A stretch of DNA of 64,000 nt from Sphingobacterium yanglingense (GTDB lineage: Bacteria; Bacteroidota; Bacteroidia; Sphingobacteriales; Sphingobacteriaceae). Of this stretch, positions 45,064 to 54,520 are shown in pieces (within the stretch, counting starts at the first letter, position 1; each line of letters opens with the position of its first letter). A model generated the notes under the pieces. That model was not told the DNA's origin. It saw only the letters and a list, made by a program, of their open reading frames with translations, and did no database searches. The stretch is taken from positions 458,939 to 522,938 of the forward strand of contig NZ_SNYV01000013.1 of the NCBI RefSeq assembly GCF_004363245.1, given 5' to 3'. The translations under genes were made by a program, and so were the position numbers.

Positions 45064-47121
45064 ATGGGAATGATATTGTCCGATGCCGTACTTCTTGATA
45101 TTTTGAGCTATTCCTCCTCTGAATCAGTCGCTGTCTACGACAGTGATGGCCTACGAGTTAGATTTGTTAATAAAAAGATGTTGTCTTACTGGGGTGTAAG
45201 GGATTCAGTTGTAGGAACAACATTAGGAGGAGAAGAAATGACTGTTGCCATTAATTGGCTTGTTCAGAAAGCAAAGGAGGTCTGGAGAGCTGGTTCGCCT
45301 TTTATCGCTAGTGCTATGCCCATGGAGGTTTACTTAGATGGGAAAGTAGAAACTTGCTATTTTGATATGGAGTTAAGGCCGTTCTTGGATACAGAGGGTA
45401 ATACCTACGCATTGTTACATTGTTGTACGATAAGTGCTGCCGTGAAAAAGGAAGGAAGGGGCAAAGGCGAGATCGAGAAGCGGGTTTTAGAAGACCTTTT
45501 TAATACCACAACAGATGTAGCCCGACTGACTCAAGCTAATGTTAACACCATTAAGTCATTGTTTGCTAATTATCAGGATGAAGTTCAGCTGAAAGAAATG
45601 GCTAAATCCATTTTTTCGAGAATAATCGTGCGTGAGGAGCAGTTGGATATGGCATTAAAGGCGGCTAATTTTGGTACTTGGACTTTATATTTTGATAGCA
45701 ATAGGCTGCATTGGGATGAGATTACACAATCGCTCCTTGGCTTTGAAGGTGTAGAGAGCTTGGATGTTTCAGTGGCCATGGAGGCTGTAGTCCCGCATGA
45801 TCGAAAATCTATTGCAGATATTATTGAAAATGCAAAACGTCCGGGCAATGGCGGAGAATATGAGATTTTATTTCGTGTTAATAGTCTGAAATCTAATTCA
45901 ATTCGGTGGGTGAATAGCAAAGGGAAAGTGTTCTTTGATCAAGATGGAATTCCTTTGTGGCTGATAGGTGTATCTAGAGATGTGACGGACAGTATGCTCC
46001 AACAAGAGCAAATTACAACTTATCATCATATAATCGCTCAGAAGGAAAAGGAACTTCGGATGGTGATTGATGCGGCTGGGATAGGAACATTCAGCATTTC
46101 TAAAAATATGGATGAGATTTGGTTCAACGAACATGCCCAAAAGCAATTTGGATTTGAATTAGGATCTTCTCTAGGTTTTAAACAATTTCTGTCCTGCTTT
46201 TCGGATAAATACCGTAAGCCGCTGCACGAAGCATTTTTTCAACTGGTGTCGAATAATGTACCTATGGATATGCTGTGTGAGATTGAAAACGTGCAGACTA
46301 AAGCGAGTATATGGATACAGCTTGTGGCTATACAGTATCTTGATGGGCAACAGACCTATATACAGGGGATTCTGATTGATTTGACACAGGCGAAAGAAGA
46401 GATGCAGCGTAAGTTGGACTTTATTAGTATTGCTAGTCATGAACTTAAGACTCCGTTGACAACTATTTTAACATTTTTACAGCTCTTGTCTCAACGATAC
46501 CACCAATTTGAGGAGTCAAAGAAGATTGAGATGCTGGGACAGGCGTTGGATCAGGGGGGACGTATGAAAAATCTTATAGAGGGCTTTTTGAATGTCTCCA
46601 AACTTCAGAACGGACAATTGGAACTGGATAAATCTGTGTTTAATTTTTGTGATCTAATGGAAAAGATTAAGGCTATGTATGAGGTTATTCAGCCTAATAA
46701 CAAGCTTTATTTTAATACTTCCAGCTGCTTTTTGGTGAATGCTGATATGCACAAAGTGGAGGGGGTAATTCTTAATTTTATCAATAATGCAATTAAGTAT
46801 ACTCCTGTGGAGAGTTCAGTGTATGTGACCACATTTATTGAAGGTGCACAGTGTGGTGTTACCGTAACGGATCAGGGACTAGGTATACCTATTAAGGACC
46901 AGCCTTATATATTTGATAAGTTCTATCGAGTGAATCAAAAAGGAGGGGAAAGGATTCAGGGGTTTGGGATTGGCTTATATATATCTGCAGAAATTGTCAA
47001 ACAGCATGGTGGACAAATTGGCCTTAGAAGTACCTACGGCAAAGGTGCTGAATTCTGGTTTTCATTACCTGTGCACCGCGTAATAGAAAAAATCTCATAT
47101 GATGTAGGAAATCTAAACTAA
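45064..47121 (+). CDS. soluble PAS-domain sensor histidine kinase
   Basis: 685 residues, no membrane helix. Three or more PAS-like regions (about 10-130, 195-320, 335-445; the WDEITQSLLGFE and DEIWFNEHAQKQFGF segments are typical PAS cores), then HisKA with ISIASHELKTPLTTIL and an HATPase with NNAIKYTPVES, VTDQGLGIPIKD and GFGIGLYISAEIV. No receiver domain and no adjacent response regulator, so it is an orphan kinase. It lies between two iron operons but has no Fur box of its own that I could see. Confidence 0.88.
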   Translation: MGMILSDAVLLDILSYSSSESVAVYDSDGLRVRFVNKKMLSYWGVRDSVVGTTLGGEEMTVAINWLVQKAKEVWRAGSPFIASAMPMEVYLDGKVETCYFDMELRPFLDTEGNTYALLHCCTISAAVKKEGRGKGEIEKRVLEDLFNTTTDVARLTQANVNTIKSLFANYQDEVQLKEMAKSIFSRIIVREEQLDMALKAANFGTWTLYFDSNRLHWDEITQSLLGFEGVESLDVSVAMEAVVPHDRKSIADIIENAKRPGNGGEYEILFRVNSLKSNSIRWVNSKGKVFFDQDGIPLWLIGVSRDVTDSMLQQEQITTYHHIIAQKEKELRMVIDAAGIGTFSISKNMDEIWFNEHAQKQFGFELGSSLGFKQFLSCFSDKYRKPLHEAFFQLVSNNVPMDMLCEIENVQTKASIWIQLVAIQYLDGQQTYIQGILIDLTQAKEEMQRKLDFISIASHELKTPLTTILTFLQLLSQRYHQFEESKKIEMLGQALDQGGRMKNLIEGFLNVSKLQNGQLELDKSVFNFCDLMEKIKAMYEVIQPNNKLYFNTSSCFLVNADMHKVEGVILNFINNAIKYTPVESSVYVTTFIEGAQCGVTVTDQGLGIPIKDQPYIFDKFYRVNQKGGERIQGFGIGLYISAEIVKQHGGQIGLRSTYGKGAEFWFSLPVHRVIEKISYDVGNLN

Positions 47122-47130
47122 AATAGAAAG

Positions 47131-47171
47131 AAAAGAGAGCTTCGGTGGTTTTGTGAAGCTCTCTTTTTTTT
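47131..47171. terminator. bidirectional terminator between PAS kinase and DUF5856 gene
   Basis: Stem AAAGAGAGCTTC/GAAGCTCTCTTT around an 11-nt loop with A and T runs outside; serves two converging genes. Confidence 0.8.
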
Positions 47172-47556
47172 ATTCCAACCGTTTTAGACGGAATAACAAC
47201 TGTTGAATGGTTTCTTGAGCATCATCTATTATGGATTGGGAGAAGGTCTCTGGAAACAGAGATTCTCTCGTGCTCTCGATACGTGCATAATATTGCTCTA
47301 TGTGCTTAATATGATCTGTTGGACGCTTGGTTTCTGGTATGATTATATCCAGTGTTCCCTTTAAAGCAAATGTGGTCTCCACCAATCTATCTGTAATATC
47401 TATAAGTGAATCAATAGCTTGGTCTAGGGATATATGCGTCTCATAGCTCCCTTTTCCGGTAATCGACCAATGGATTAATTTTAGTGAATTACGGAATGCA
47501 ACTAGTTCTGCTAGAAAATTAGCTACTTCTTTGTTGTTTGATTTTGTACTCGCCAT
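47170..47556 (-). CDS. DUF5856-like small helical protein
   Basis: 128 residues from the ATG at 47556; the ORF runs 15 codons further but without a sensible start. All-helical, with a Dps/ferritin-like spacing of acidic residues and His (NSLKLIHWSITGKGSYETHISLDQAIDSLID). This matches DUF5856 as I know it. Metal binding is possible from LIHW and the E/D positions but is not shown. It ends inside the terminator shared with the PAS kinase gene. Confidence 0.65.
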   Translation of the reverse strand: MASTKSNNKEVANFLAELVAFRNSLKLIHWSITGKGSYETHISLDQAIDSLIDITDRLVETTFALKGTLDIIIPETKRPTDHIKHIEQYYARIESTRESLFPETFSQSIIDDAQETIQQLLFRLKRLE

Positions 47557-47683
47557 TTTTACCTGTTTTATACTTAATTGAACTAAAAGATTGTTGTCCA
47601 AAGAACAGGCAAAACTATTTTTTGTTTTTTATAGAGGGTAACTATCTTTTTTATTACCTCCGTTGTTACATAATCATCTAGTT

Positions 47684-47735
47684 ATTTAGAATCATTTTAA
47701 ATATATCTTGCATTTTATTTAGAACTTATCTAAAT
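47684..47735 (+). promoter_or_regulatory. tandem Fur-box-like sites before the esterase operon
   Basis: ATTTAGAATCATTTTAAAT (47684-47702; 18 of 19 positions) and ATTTAGAACTTATCTAAAT (47717-47735; perfect 7-bp arms, 16 of 19). Spacing 33 bp. The second ends 10 bp before the start codon, so binding would block transcription or initiation. Confidence 0.7.
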
Positions 47736-47745
47736 TAGCGGCGCT

Positions 47746-48915
47746 ATGTCTAGGAAGATGCATAAAATATATGTCCATATTGTTAATAATTGCTCCAGCT
47801 TTATAGGTGCCCCATTGTATTTGACCGGAACCTTTAATAATTGGTCTCCTGATCATCTTTATGTCGGCGAGATACCTGAGATTGGAGAATCTATAACTGT
47901 TGAGCTCCCTGAAGTACAGGAGGGAGACTTGGAGTTGAAAATGAGTCGCGGAAGTTGGGGAAGTCTATCTACTTCGGGAAGCGGAAGATTAGAAGGGGCT
48001 CATATGACAACTGTCAGCGCTGATTCAGAAGTGTTTTTGACGATTGAAAGTTGGCGAGATCTCTTTCCAAAGTCTACGGCGAGTAAACATGTACATGTAT
48101 TGGCTGAAGATTTTTACTTTCCAAAACTGAACGTTTATAAGAAAGTCTGGATATATCTTCCTCAAAACTATTTAAAGGATGATAGGCACTATCCAGTTAT
48201 TTATATGCACGATGGGCAGCATTTATTCGACGAAGCGACTTCAACGGGAAGAGCTGGACCTATAGAGTGGATGGTAGACGAAACAATAGACGGTGCTATA
48301 ACGCCTTCTATTGTTGTAGCAGTAGCTCACGATGAAGATTATGAAGTGAGGAAGGAGGAGTATATGGTGCACGTGGGGGAGGAACTATCAACCGCTAAGG
48401 GATGGTGGTATCTTGATGACCTCGTCCATCGCCTTAAGCCTTATGTGGATCGACAATATAGAACGCTTATGGACCCTCTAAATACAGCTTTGGTAGGGAG
48501 TTCCTTGGGGGGGCTTGTTTCTATCTATGCTGGTCTCAAGTATCCGGAAGTCTTTGGAGTCATTGGTGCTTTTTCTCCATCTATATGGATGGATGAGGAG
48601 AATCTTTATGCTTATGCCAGTAAAGAGTTGTTTAATGGAGGCGATAAGCATAGGGATCAAGAACTGTACTTCTACGTCGGTAGTCGGGAAATAAAACGAC
48701 GCATAGGAGCAACAGAGGTCAACATGGGAGAGGATTTAACGCGTTATCATCTCTGGTTGGAACCGCATTTTAAGGGGAAATTAAGTCTGGCTATAAATTC
48801 TGAGGGAAAACATGGTGCAATATATTGGCAAGGTGCGTTCCGAAGATTCTATACCTATTGGGAAAATAAAATAAATTCTTTCAAGCATAAAAACATACAC
48901 TATGAATGTAAGTAA
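47746..48915 (+). CDS. cytoplasmic esterase (Fes/IroE-like, PF00756)
   Basis: 389 residues, no signal peptide. N-terminal immunoglobulin-like region with LTGTFNNWSPDH (CBM48-like, as in Fes) and a C-terminal alpha/beta hydrolase: VWIYLPQNYLKDDRHYPVIYMHDGQ, nucleophile Ser253 in GSSLGG and a late His in SEGKHGAIYW. Fes-type enzymes open ester siderophores after uptake to release iron. First gene of the Fur-boxed operon, overlapping the YncE-like gene by 14 bp. An ester siderophore is therefore inferred. Confidence 0.83.
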   Translation: MSRKMHKIYVHIVNNCSSFIGAPLYLTGTFNNWSPDHLYVGEIPEIGESITVELPEVQEGDLELKMSRGSWGSLSTSGSGRLEGAHMTTVSADSEVFLTIESWRDLFPKSTASKHVHVLAEDFYFPKLNVYKKVWIYLPQNYLKDDRHYPVIYMHDGQHLFDEATSTGRAGPIEWMVDETIDGAITPSIVVAVAHDEDYEVRKEEYMVHVGEELSTAKGWWYLDDLVHRLKPYVDRQYRTLMDPLNTALVGSSLGGLVSIYAGLKYPEVFGVIGAFSPSIWMDEENLYAYASKELFNGGDKHRDQELYFYVGSREIKRRIGATEVNMGEDLTRYHLWLEPHFKGKLSLAINSEGKHGAIYWQGAFRRFYTYWENKINSFKHKNIHYECK

Positions 48916-49948
48916 ATTAAAACAATTGAATGGCTATCCGTCGAAGACTTTGTTGTTGGTCTCTGGTTTATTGCTGGGTAGTATGACTTCTTCGGCTCAG
49001 GAGGTCGAGAAATCTTCGCGTGCCGGTACAGGTGTCTATGAAGCTGTAATCAGCAAGAAAGATGGTCATATCTACGTTACAGGAGCCGGTTCTAGAACGG
49101 CACCAGGCGGCGCTATCTATAAAATAAATCCGAGTAGTCTTGCGATCGTAGATAGTATCAGTCTTAAAGATAACCCTCCATTTGGAATTGGTATTAACAA
49201 TAAAACCCAAACAGCCTATACTACTAATACGCGAACAAATTCGGTCAGTGCGGTCGATTTAAAGACTGGAAAAGTGTTGGCAACAATAGTCAATGGAGCC
49301 GATAAATCACATACCCGAGAGGTGTTGGTGGATGAGGTTAATAATATCGTCTATGTGTCTGATGTGGGCGATCCGAGTAGTATATGGGTTATAGATGGTA
49401 AGACAAATAAATACCTTCACTCGATAGAGAATCTTGGAAAGACAGCTACTGGTATGAGTTTCTTAAACGGTACAGATAAAATTTTCTTAACGGTCATTGG
49501 AGAGAATGCTATTTATGTAGTGGATACAAAAAGTAAACAAGTCGAAGCTAAGTTTGCTTCAGGCGGAGAAGGTCCAGTAAATATTACAACAGATGGCGAA
49601 AGGCTATTTGTTGCGAATCAGAAATCCGGTACTGTAACTGTTTTAGACGGACAGGGAACTCTACTACAGAGTATTCCGACAGGAGCAGGTGCTATTGGTA
49701 TCGCTTATGATGCGGTTAAACAACGTATCTATTCTGCAAACCGTCAAACGGGAACTACAACAGTCATTGATGCGAAAACATTAGCTGTATTGGGTGATTT
49801 TGAAACAGGTTCTCACCCTAATCATGTGAAAGTGGATCCTGTATCTGGAGCGGCTTTTGTGATCAATAAAACTAAGGGTGGTAAACCCGTGGAAGGTCAG
49901 CCTGCAGTGGTTGATACCAATGGAGATACTATTACGAGATTAAATTAA
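48902..49948 (+). CDS. exported YncE-like beta-propeller protein
   Basis: 348 residues with a signal peptide (LLLVSGLLLGSMTSSAQ). Seven YVTN-type propeller blades: GAVYKINPSSL-like GAIYKINPSSLAIVDSI, VYVSDVGDPSSIWVIDGKT, IYVVDTKSKQVEAKF, LFVANQKSGTVTVLDGQG and IYSANRQTGTTTVIDAKT. YncE of E. coli is iron-regulated and binds nucleic acid; here the protein sits in an iron operon, so handling of a siderophore at the envelope is plausible. A strong hairpin follows. Confidence 0.83.
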   Translation: MNVSKLKQLNGYPSKTLLLVSGLLLGSMTSSAQEVEKSSRAGTGVYEAVISKKDGHIYVTGAGSRTAPGGAIYKINPSSLAIVDSISLKDNPPFGIGINNKTQTAYTTNTRTNSVSAVDLKTGKVLATIVNGADKSHTREVLVDEVNNIVYVSDVGDPSSIWVIDGKTNKYLHSIENLGKTATGMSFLNGTDKIFLTVIGENAIYVVDTKSKQVEAKFASGGEGPVNITTDGERLFVANQKSGTVTVLDGQGTLLQSIPTGAGAIGIAYDAVKQRIYSANRQTGTTTVIDAKTLAVLGDFETGSHPNHVKVDPVSGAAFVINKTKGGKPVEGQPAVVDTNGDTITRLN

Positions 49949-49966
49949 CAATAGGTCTGCTATAAT

Positions 49967-50006
49967 GCCGCAGGGAGCTTTGGTAGGTGTCAAAGTTCCC
50001 TGCGGC
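49967..50006 (+). terminator. terminator after the YncE-like gene
   Basis: 16-nt arms (49967-49982 with 49991-50006, GCCGCAGGGA/TCCCTGCGGC at the base) and T-rich sequence after it. It may lower but not stop expression of the ABC genes 55 bp on, which have no separate Fur box that I could find. Confidence 0.75.
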
Positions 50007-50060
50007 TTGTCTGTTTTTTGTGGTATGAGCTGTAGAATGTAGTGTACTATAGAAGTATAA

Positions 50061-51032
50061 TTGAAAGATTTGAGTTTTTTAAAGAATAGTTTTTTTGTCT
50101 GGGCCTGTGCGCTAATCATATTACTTGTATTGATGTGGTTTTCTCTTTTTACAGGGGTGAAGGATGTTCGTTTTTGGGATTTGTTCGGAGACGGGGATAA
50201 GTTAGTTTTTTTTGTGGTTAGCCGTATCCCACGGACCTTAGCGCTGATTCTTGTTGGCTCGGGCGTCAGCATTGCGGGATTTGTCCTACAGCAACTGTCA
50301 CAAAATAGATTTGTTTCTCCCACGACTTCGGGAGCTTTGGAGGCCGCGAAGATGGGGATATTGACGGCTTTGATTTTTATACCTAACTCTTCGTTGTTTG
50401 TACGGATGTTATTTGCGTTAGGATTCACCTTTCTGACCTCTTTTCTCTTTATATTTTTTGTACATAAAGTTAAATTGAGAAGTACTGTTTTTATTCCATT
50501 GATAGGGTTGATGTTTGGTAGTATTTTGAGCGCTGTATCAACCTTTTTTGCCTACAAACACGGAATCGTACAGAATATACAGGAATGGCTTTTAGGCGAT
50601 TTTTCATCGGTTATGCAGGGGCAGTATGAAGCGGTATTTTTAGTCTTACCGGCGGTAGCGATTATCTATTTGTATGCAGATAAGATAACCATTGCCGGGA
50701 TGGGAGAGAGCTTTGCCAAGAGTCTAGGTTTGTCGTATGAGGCGATTGTCTATCTGGGCTTATTTGTTGTGTCAATGGTGGTTAGTTCATCGGTTGTTAC
50801 AGTTGGGGCAATTCCTTTTCTGGGGCTTATTGTTCCGAATGTGGTGAGTATGATTGTTGGGGATAATTTTCGGAGGACACTTCCTTTAATTGCGTATGTG
50901 GGTGCTGTTTTTTTATTGATTTGTGATTTAATGGGCAGGCTTATGGTTTATCCTTATGAGGTACCTATAGGGATGATTGTTGGTGTCATCGGCAGTGTTG
51001 TGTTCTTGGTTTTGATTTTAAAGCGGAAATAG
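50061..51032 (+). CDS. FecCD-type siderophore ABC permease 1
   Basis: 323 residues, about nine membrane helices. Conserved SRIPRTLALILVGSGVSIAGFVLQQLSQNRFVSPTTSG in pieces and PFLGLIVPNVV, the FecCD hallmarks for coupling to the ATPase. TTG at 50061 is the only start that keeps the first helix whole. It overlaps the second permease by one base. The pair resembles the Ceu/Yclp-type (two distinct permeases) rather than a homodimer. Confidence 0.87.
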   Translation: MKDLSFLKNSFFVWACALIILLVLMWFSLFTGVKDVRFWDLFGDGDKLVFFVVSRIPRTLALILVGSGVSIAGFVLQQLSQNRFVSPTTSGALEAAKMGILTALIFIPNSSLFVRMLFALGFTFLTSFLFIFFVHKVKLRSTVFIPLIGLMFGSILSAVSTFFAYKHGIVQNIQEWLLGDFSSVMQGQYEAVFLVLPAVAIIYLYADKITIAGMGESFAKSLGLSYEAIVYLGLFVVSMVVSSSVVTVGAIPFLGLIVPNVVSMIVGDNFRRTLPLIAYVGAVFLLICDLMGRLMVYPYEVPIGMIVGVIGSVVFLVLILKRK

Positions 51033-51985
51033 TGGGAGGAAAATTTAAGTTTTTGATAATAGTGGCCTTGTTGCTCCTGGTCGGAGGATCTTTTATACTT
51101 TATGGTGTAGAGCTTACGAATAGTTATTCGATTGAAAAACGCTCTATTCGTTTGTTGAGCATGCTTGTGGTTGGCATTAGTGTGGCTTCTTCCTCGATTA
51201 TTTTTCAGACTATTACCGCAAATCGGATTTTAACCCCTTCAATTATGGGATATGAGGCCGTTTTTATTCTTTTTCAGACGCTGATTGTTTTTTTGTATGG
51301 TGACAAGGCGTTCAAAGTAATCAGTCAGCAGGAGAACTTTTTTTATGCTATTCTCTTTATGTTGGGTTTTTCCCTGCTGCTGTATTTTCTGCTTTTTGGT
51401 AAAAACCGGAGAAGCATGTATTACCTACTGCTTACGGGAATGGTTTTGGGAACCTTGTTTATGACTTTGAGCCAGTTTTTGCATGTACTGATTGACCCAA
51501 ACGAATTTTCTATTGTACAGAACTTTATGTTTGTCTCATTTGCTAAGATGAATACAAAACTCTTAAGTGTAGCAGGGATAACGATGCTTGTGGCTTTAAT
51601 CTATACCGGATGGAATGCAAGATACCTTGATGTAATGGCATTGGGACGGGATCAGGCAATAAGTTTGGGAGTGGACTACGATAAGATGGTTAGACGTTTT
51701 CTATTTGTCATTTCTCTTTTGGTATCTGTTTCTACAGCTTTGGTCGGTCCAATTACGTTTTTAGGTATTTTGGTCACCAATTTGACTTACGAGCTATTCC
51801 GGACACGTAAACATCGTTACATGTTGGTGATATCTAGTTTGGTGGCTTGTCTTACACTGATTCTTGGTCAATTTTTAGTAGAGCATGTTCTACAGTTTTC
51901 TACGACGGTCAGTATTATTATAAATTTTATGGGTGGGGTATATTTTATGTATTTATTATGGATAACACGGAAAAGAATAAGTTAA
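51032..51985 (+). CDS. FecCD-type siderophore ABC permease 2
   Basis: 317 residues, about nine helices. SSSIIFQTITANRILTPSIMGYEAVFILFQT and VGPITFLGILVTNLTYELFRT are the family landmarks. GTG start overlaps the previous stop, and the 3' end overlaps the ATPase gene by 28 bp. Pairs with the protein at 50061 in the inner membrane. Confidence 0.87.
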   Translation: MGGKFKFLIIVALLLLVGGSFILYGVELTNSYSIEKRSIRLLSMLVVGISVASSSIIFQTITANRILTPSIMGYEAVFILFQTLIVFLYGDKAFKVISQQENFFYAILFMLGFSLLLYFLLFGKNRRSMYYLLLTGMVLGTLFMTLSQFLHVLIDPNEFSIVQNFMFVSFAKMNTKLLSVAGITMLVALIYTGWNARYLDVMALGRDQAISLGVDYDKMVRRFLFVISLLVSVSTALVGPITFLGILVTNLTYELFRTRKHRYMLVISSLVACLTLILGQFLVEHVLQFSTTVSIIINFMGGVYFMYLLWITRKRIS

Positions 51986-52740
51986 AGTTTGAAACAATAG
52001 CTAAGTATTATGGCAAAAAAGAGGTGTTGAAAGATGTCTCGGGGAGTATTGCCAATAGGAAAATTACGTCTTTGATTGGACCTAACGGAGCGGGTAAAAG
52101 TACATTGTTGTCTATTATCAGTCGATTGATAAAGCAGGATGGTGGGACGGTTAGTTTCTTGGACAAGGAATTGTCTACTTATAAAGGTACAGACCTGGCG
52201 AAGAAGCTTTCTATACTAAAGCAGTCCAATCATCTGGACTTGAAATTGACTGTACGAGATCTGGTCTCTTTTGGTCGATTTCCTTATAGTAAAGGGAAAT
52301 TAAGTGCTTTTGATGAGCAAAAAATCGATGAAGCGATTGCATTTTCTGATTTAATGGATTTGCAGGATACTTATATCGATGAATTGAGCGGAGGACAGCG
52401 ACAACGTGCTTTTATCTCGATGATTATTGCTCAAGATACCGATTTCATACTTCTGGATGAACCTCTTAATAATCTAGATATGAAACATGCAGTACATGTT
52501 ATGAAGACATTGCGTCGTTTGGTTGATGAACTGGGAAAGACGGTGGTCATTGTGATTCATGAAATCAACTTTGCAGCTCAGTATTCGGATCGAATTGTTG
52601 CACTGAAAGATGGGAATATCTGTTATGATGATGAAACGGCGAAAGTTATCGATCCAGTAGTCCTAAAAGATATATTTGATATAGAGTTTGATATTATCGA
52701 TAGAAACAATAAAAGGATTTGTAATTATTTTAATCTATGA
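51958..52740 (+). CDS. siderophore ABC transporter ATPase
   Basis: 260 residues. Walker A GPNGAGKST, signature LSGGQRQRAF, Walker B FILLDEPLNNLD and H-loop VIHE. The ATG at 51958 is chosen because the longer frame runs inside the permease gene. Energises uptake through the two permeases. It overlaps the next gene by 4 bp. Confidence 0.9.
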   Translation: MDNTEKNKLKFETIAKYYGKKEVLKDVSGSIANRKITSLIGPNGAGKSTLLSIISRLIKQDGGTVSFLDKELSTYKGTDLAKKLSILKQSNHLDLKLTVRDLVSFGRFPYSKGKLSAFDEQKIDEAIAFSDLMDLQDTYIDELSGGQRQRAFISMIIAQDTDFILLDEPLNNLDMKHAVHVMKTLRRLVDELGKTVVIVIHEINFAAQYSDRIVALKDGNICYDDETAKVIDPVVLKDIFDIEFDIIDRNNKRICNYFNL

Positions 52741-53702
52741 AGAAGAGTATACGTATGAGGGTAGGAAACTTATGTAAGATAACAATGTGTGGTTTGTTGT
52801 TTTTGGGTATGATTGCTTGTCAATCCAATTCAAGCAACGAGAAGGTGGAGGGTGTTTCAGATAACCTAATCACAGTACATCATAAATATGGCGATATCGC
52901 AATAGCTGTGAAGCCAGAACGTGTCGTGGTCTTGGATATTGGTGCGTTAGAAACGATGAAGGAGTTGGGCTTGGTTCCAACAGGAGTGCCAAAGAAATTT
53001 TTGCCGGATTACCTTTCAGATTATCGTGATAATCCATCTATCACGGATGTGGGCTCCGTTATTGAACCGAATTTTGAGGCCATTTCCGCATTGAAACCAA
53101 ATTTAATTTTTATATCGACAAGACAGGAACGTTTTTATGATGAACTGAGCGAAATAGCCCCCACGGTCTTTGTAGGGACAGATAATAAAAATTATTTATC
53201 CTCTTTTGAAGCTAATGTTCAGATGATAGCTTCTATATTTTCAAAATCGGAGTTGGCAACTATTAAGCTTGACTCGTTAAAACATAGAATAGAGACCGCT
53301 CAGGAAAAATTTAAAGATGATCCGAATAAAGCGTTGTTCTTGATTTATAACAACGGTAAATTCAGTGCATTCGGTAAAGGTTCTCGATTTGGTTTTATCC
53401 ACGATGTATTGGGGATAAAGCCTGTTTTAGATTTAGAAGATGAATCGGTACATGGGCAACGTGTTTCTAACGAGCTTATTGCAGAAGCTAATCCGGACTA
53501 TCTATTTATTGTAGATCGAAATGCCGCTGTATTGGGGAAGACAGCTACTCGGGAAGAGGTGGAGAATAAGCTGATTAAAATGACGAATGCCTATAAGAAT
53601 AGGAAGATGTTCTATCTGGATCCTAATGTTTGGTTTATTTCGGGAGGAGGATTGACCTCCATCAATTTGATGGTAGATGATATTGTTCAATTAATTCAAT
53701 AA
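52737..53702 (+). CDS. siderophore-binding lipoprotein (FatB/CeuE-like)
   Basis: 321 residues. Lipobox MIACQ after a short leader. Binding-protein fold of the class III helical-backbone type: HKYGDIAIAVKPERVVVLDIGALETMKELGL, then LKPNLIFISTRQ, GKGSRFGFIHDVLGIKPV and a C-terminal ISGGGLTSINLMVDDI. Similar proteins bind catecholate or petrobactin-type ferric complexes and hand them to the permeases. Confidence 0.87.
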   Translation: MKKSIRMRVGNLCKITMCGLLFLGMIACQSNSSNEKVEGVSDNLITVHHKYGDIAIAVKPERVVVLDIGALETMKELGLVPTGVPKKFLPDYLSDYRDNPSITDVGSVIEPNFEAISALKPNLIFISTRQERFYDELSEIAPTVFVGTDNKNYLSSFEANVQMIASIFSKSELATIKLDSLKHRIETAQEKFKDDPNKALFLIYNNGKFSAFGKGSRFGFIHDVLGIKPVLDLEDESVHGQRVSNELIAEANPDYLFIVDRNAAVLGKTATREEVENKLIKMTNAYKNRKMFYLDPNVWFISGGGLTSINLMVDDIVQLIQ

Positions 53703-53706
53703 TAAT

Positions 53707-54519
53707 ATGGAAAAGACAGTTATTGCAAGACATATATTTAAGGTAACGGCTAAAGAATACGTAACCCCGCATTATATCCGTGTTCGTTTAAAAACGGACG
53801 AAGATACCGATTTTGGAAAATGTACTTTGGGAGCGAATAATAAGATTTTTATTCCCCCAACAGGGGCAAAGGAAGTTCAATTTGCAACTTTCGATAGTGA
53901 ACGGGGAGAATGGGTAATGCCTGATGAAAATCTAACACCATTGGTACGTACGTATACACATCGTGCATTTGATTCGGAAACAAATGAGGTGACTATTGAT
54001 TTTGTCAATCATGGAGACAATGGACCGGCTTCCGCTTGGGCGAGAAATGCAGAAATATATGATCAGTTGGGAATAGCAATGAAAGTGAGAGAGACCAAGC
54101 ATTACACGGAAGCGGACTGGTATTTCCTGATTGGAGATGCGACGGCAATCCCCGTTATCTGCTGTATCCTGGAAAGCCTCCCTGCTGATGCTAAAGGATA
54201 TTGTATCGTAGAGGTCCCTAGTGAAGCCGATATTCACCCTGAAGTGAAACATGACGGGTTTCAAATCGAATGGATTATTAATGCTCATCCTGAACAAGGT
54301 AGTACAATTGCAGAACGGGTGAAAGCGGTAGTTTTGCCTACTGAAGGTTCTAGATTTGCTTATGTCGCTTGCGAATACAGCTCTGTACGTTCATTGCGTT
54401 CTTATTTTAAAGAAGACCTGGGATGGAGTAATCGCGATTATTACGCATTCTCCTATTGGAAAGCTGGTGTGGCAGAAGACAAGTCTGCCGCTGACCGACA
54501 GGAAGAAAAAACGAAGTAA
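53707..54519 (+). CDS. siderophore-interacting protein (ferric-siderophore reductase, SIP family)
   Basis: 270 residues. FAD-binding domain with VRTYTHRAFD (the RxYT pattern) and a C-terminal SIP domain with YFLIGDATAIPVICCILESL and FAYVACEYSSVRSLRSYF. Reduces or releases iron from the imported complex in the cytoplasm with NAD(P)H or ferredoxin. The last gene of the uptake operon, followed by a terminator. With the esterase it gives two possible iron-release routes. Confidence 0.88.
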   Translation: MEKTVIARHIFKVTAKEYVTPHYIRVRLKTDEDTDFGKCTLGANNKIFIPPTGAKEVQFATFDSERGEWVMPDENLTPLVRTYTHRAFDSETNEVTIDFVNHGDNGPASAWARNAEIYDQLGIAMKVRETKHYTEADWYFLIGDATAIPVICCILESLPADAKGYCIVEVPSEADIHPEVKHDGFQIEWIINAHPEQGSTIAERVKAVVLPTEGSRFAYVACEYSSVRSLRSYFKEDLGWSNRDYYAFSYWKAGVAEDKSAADRQEEKTK

Positions 54520-54520
54520 T

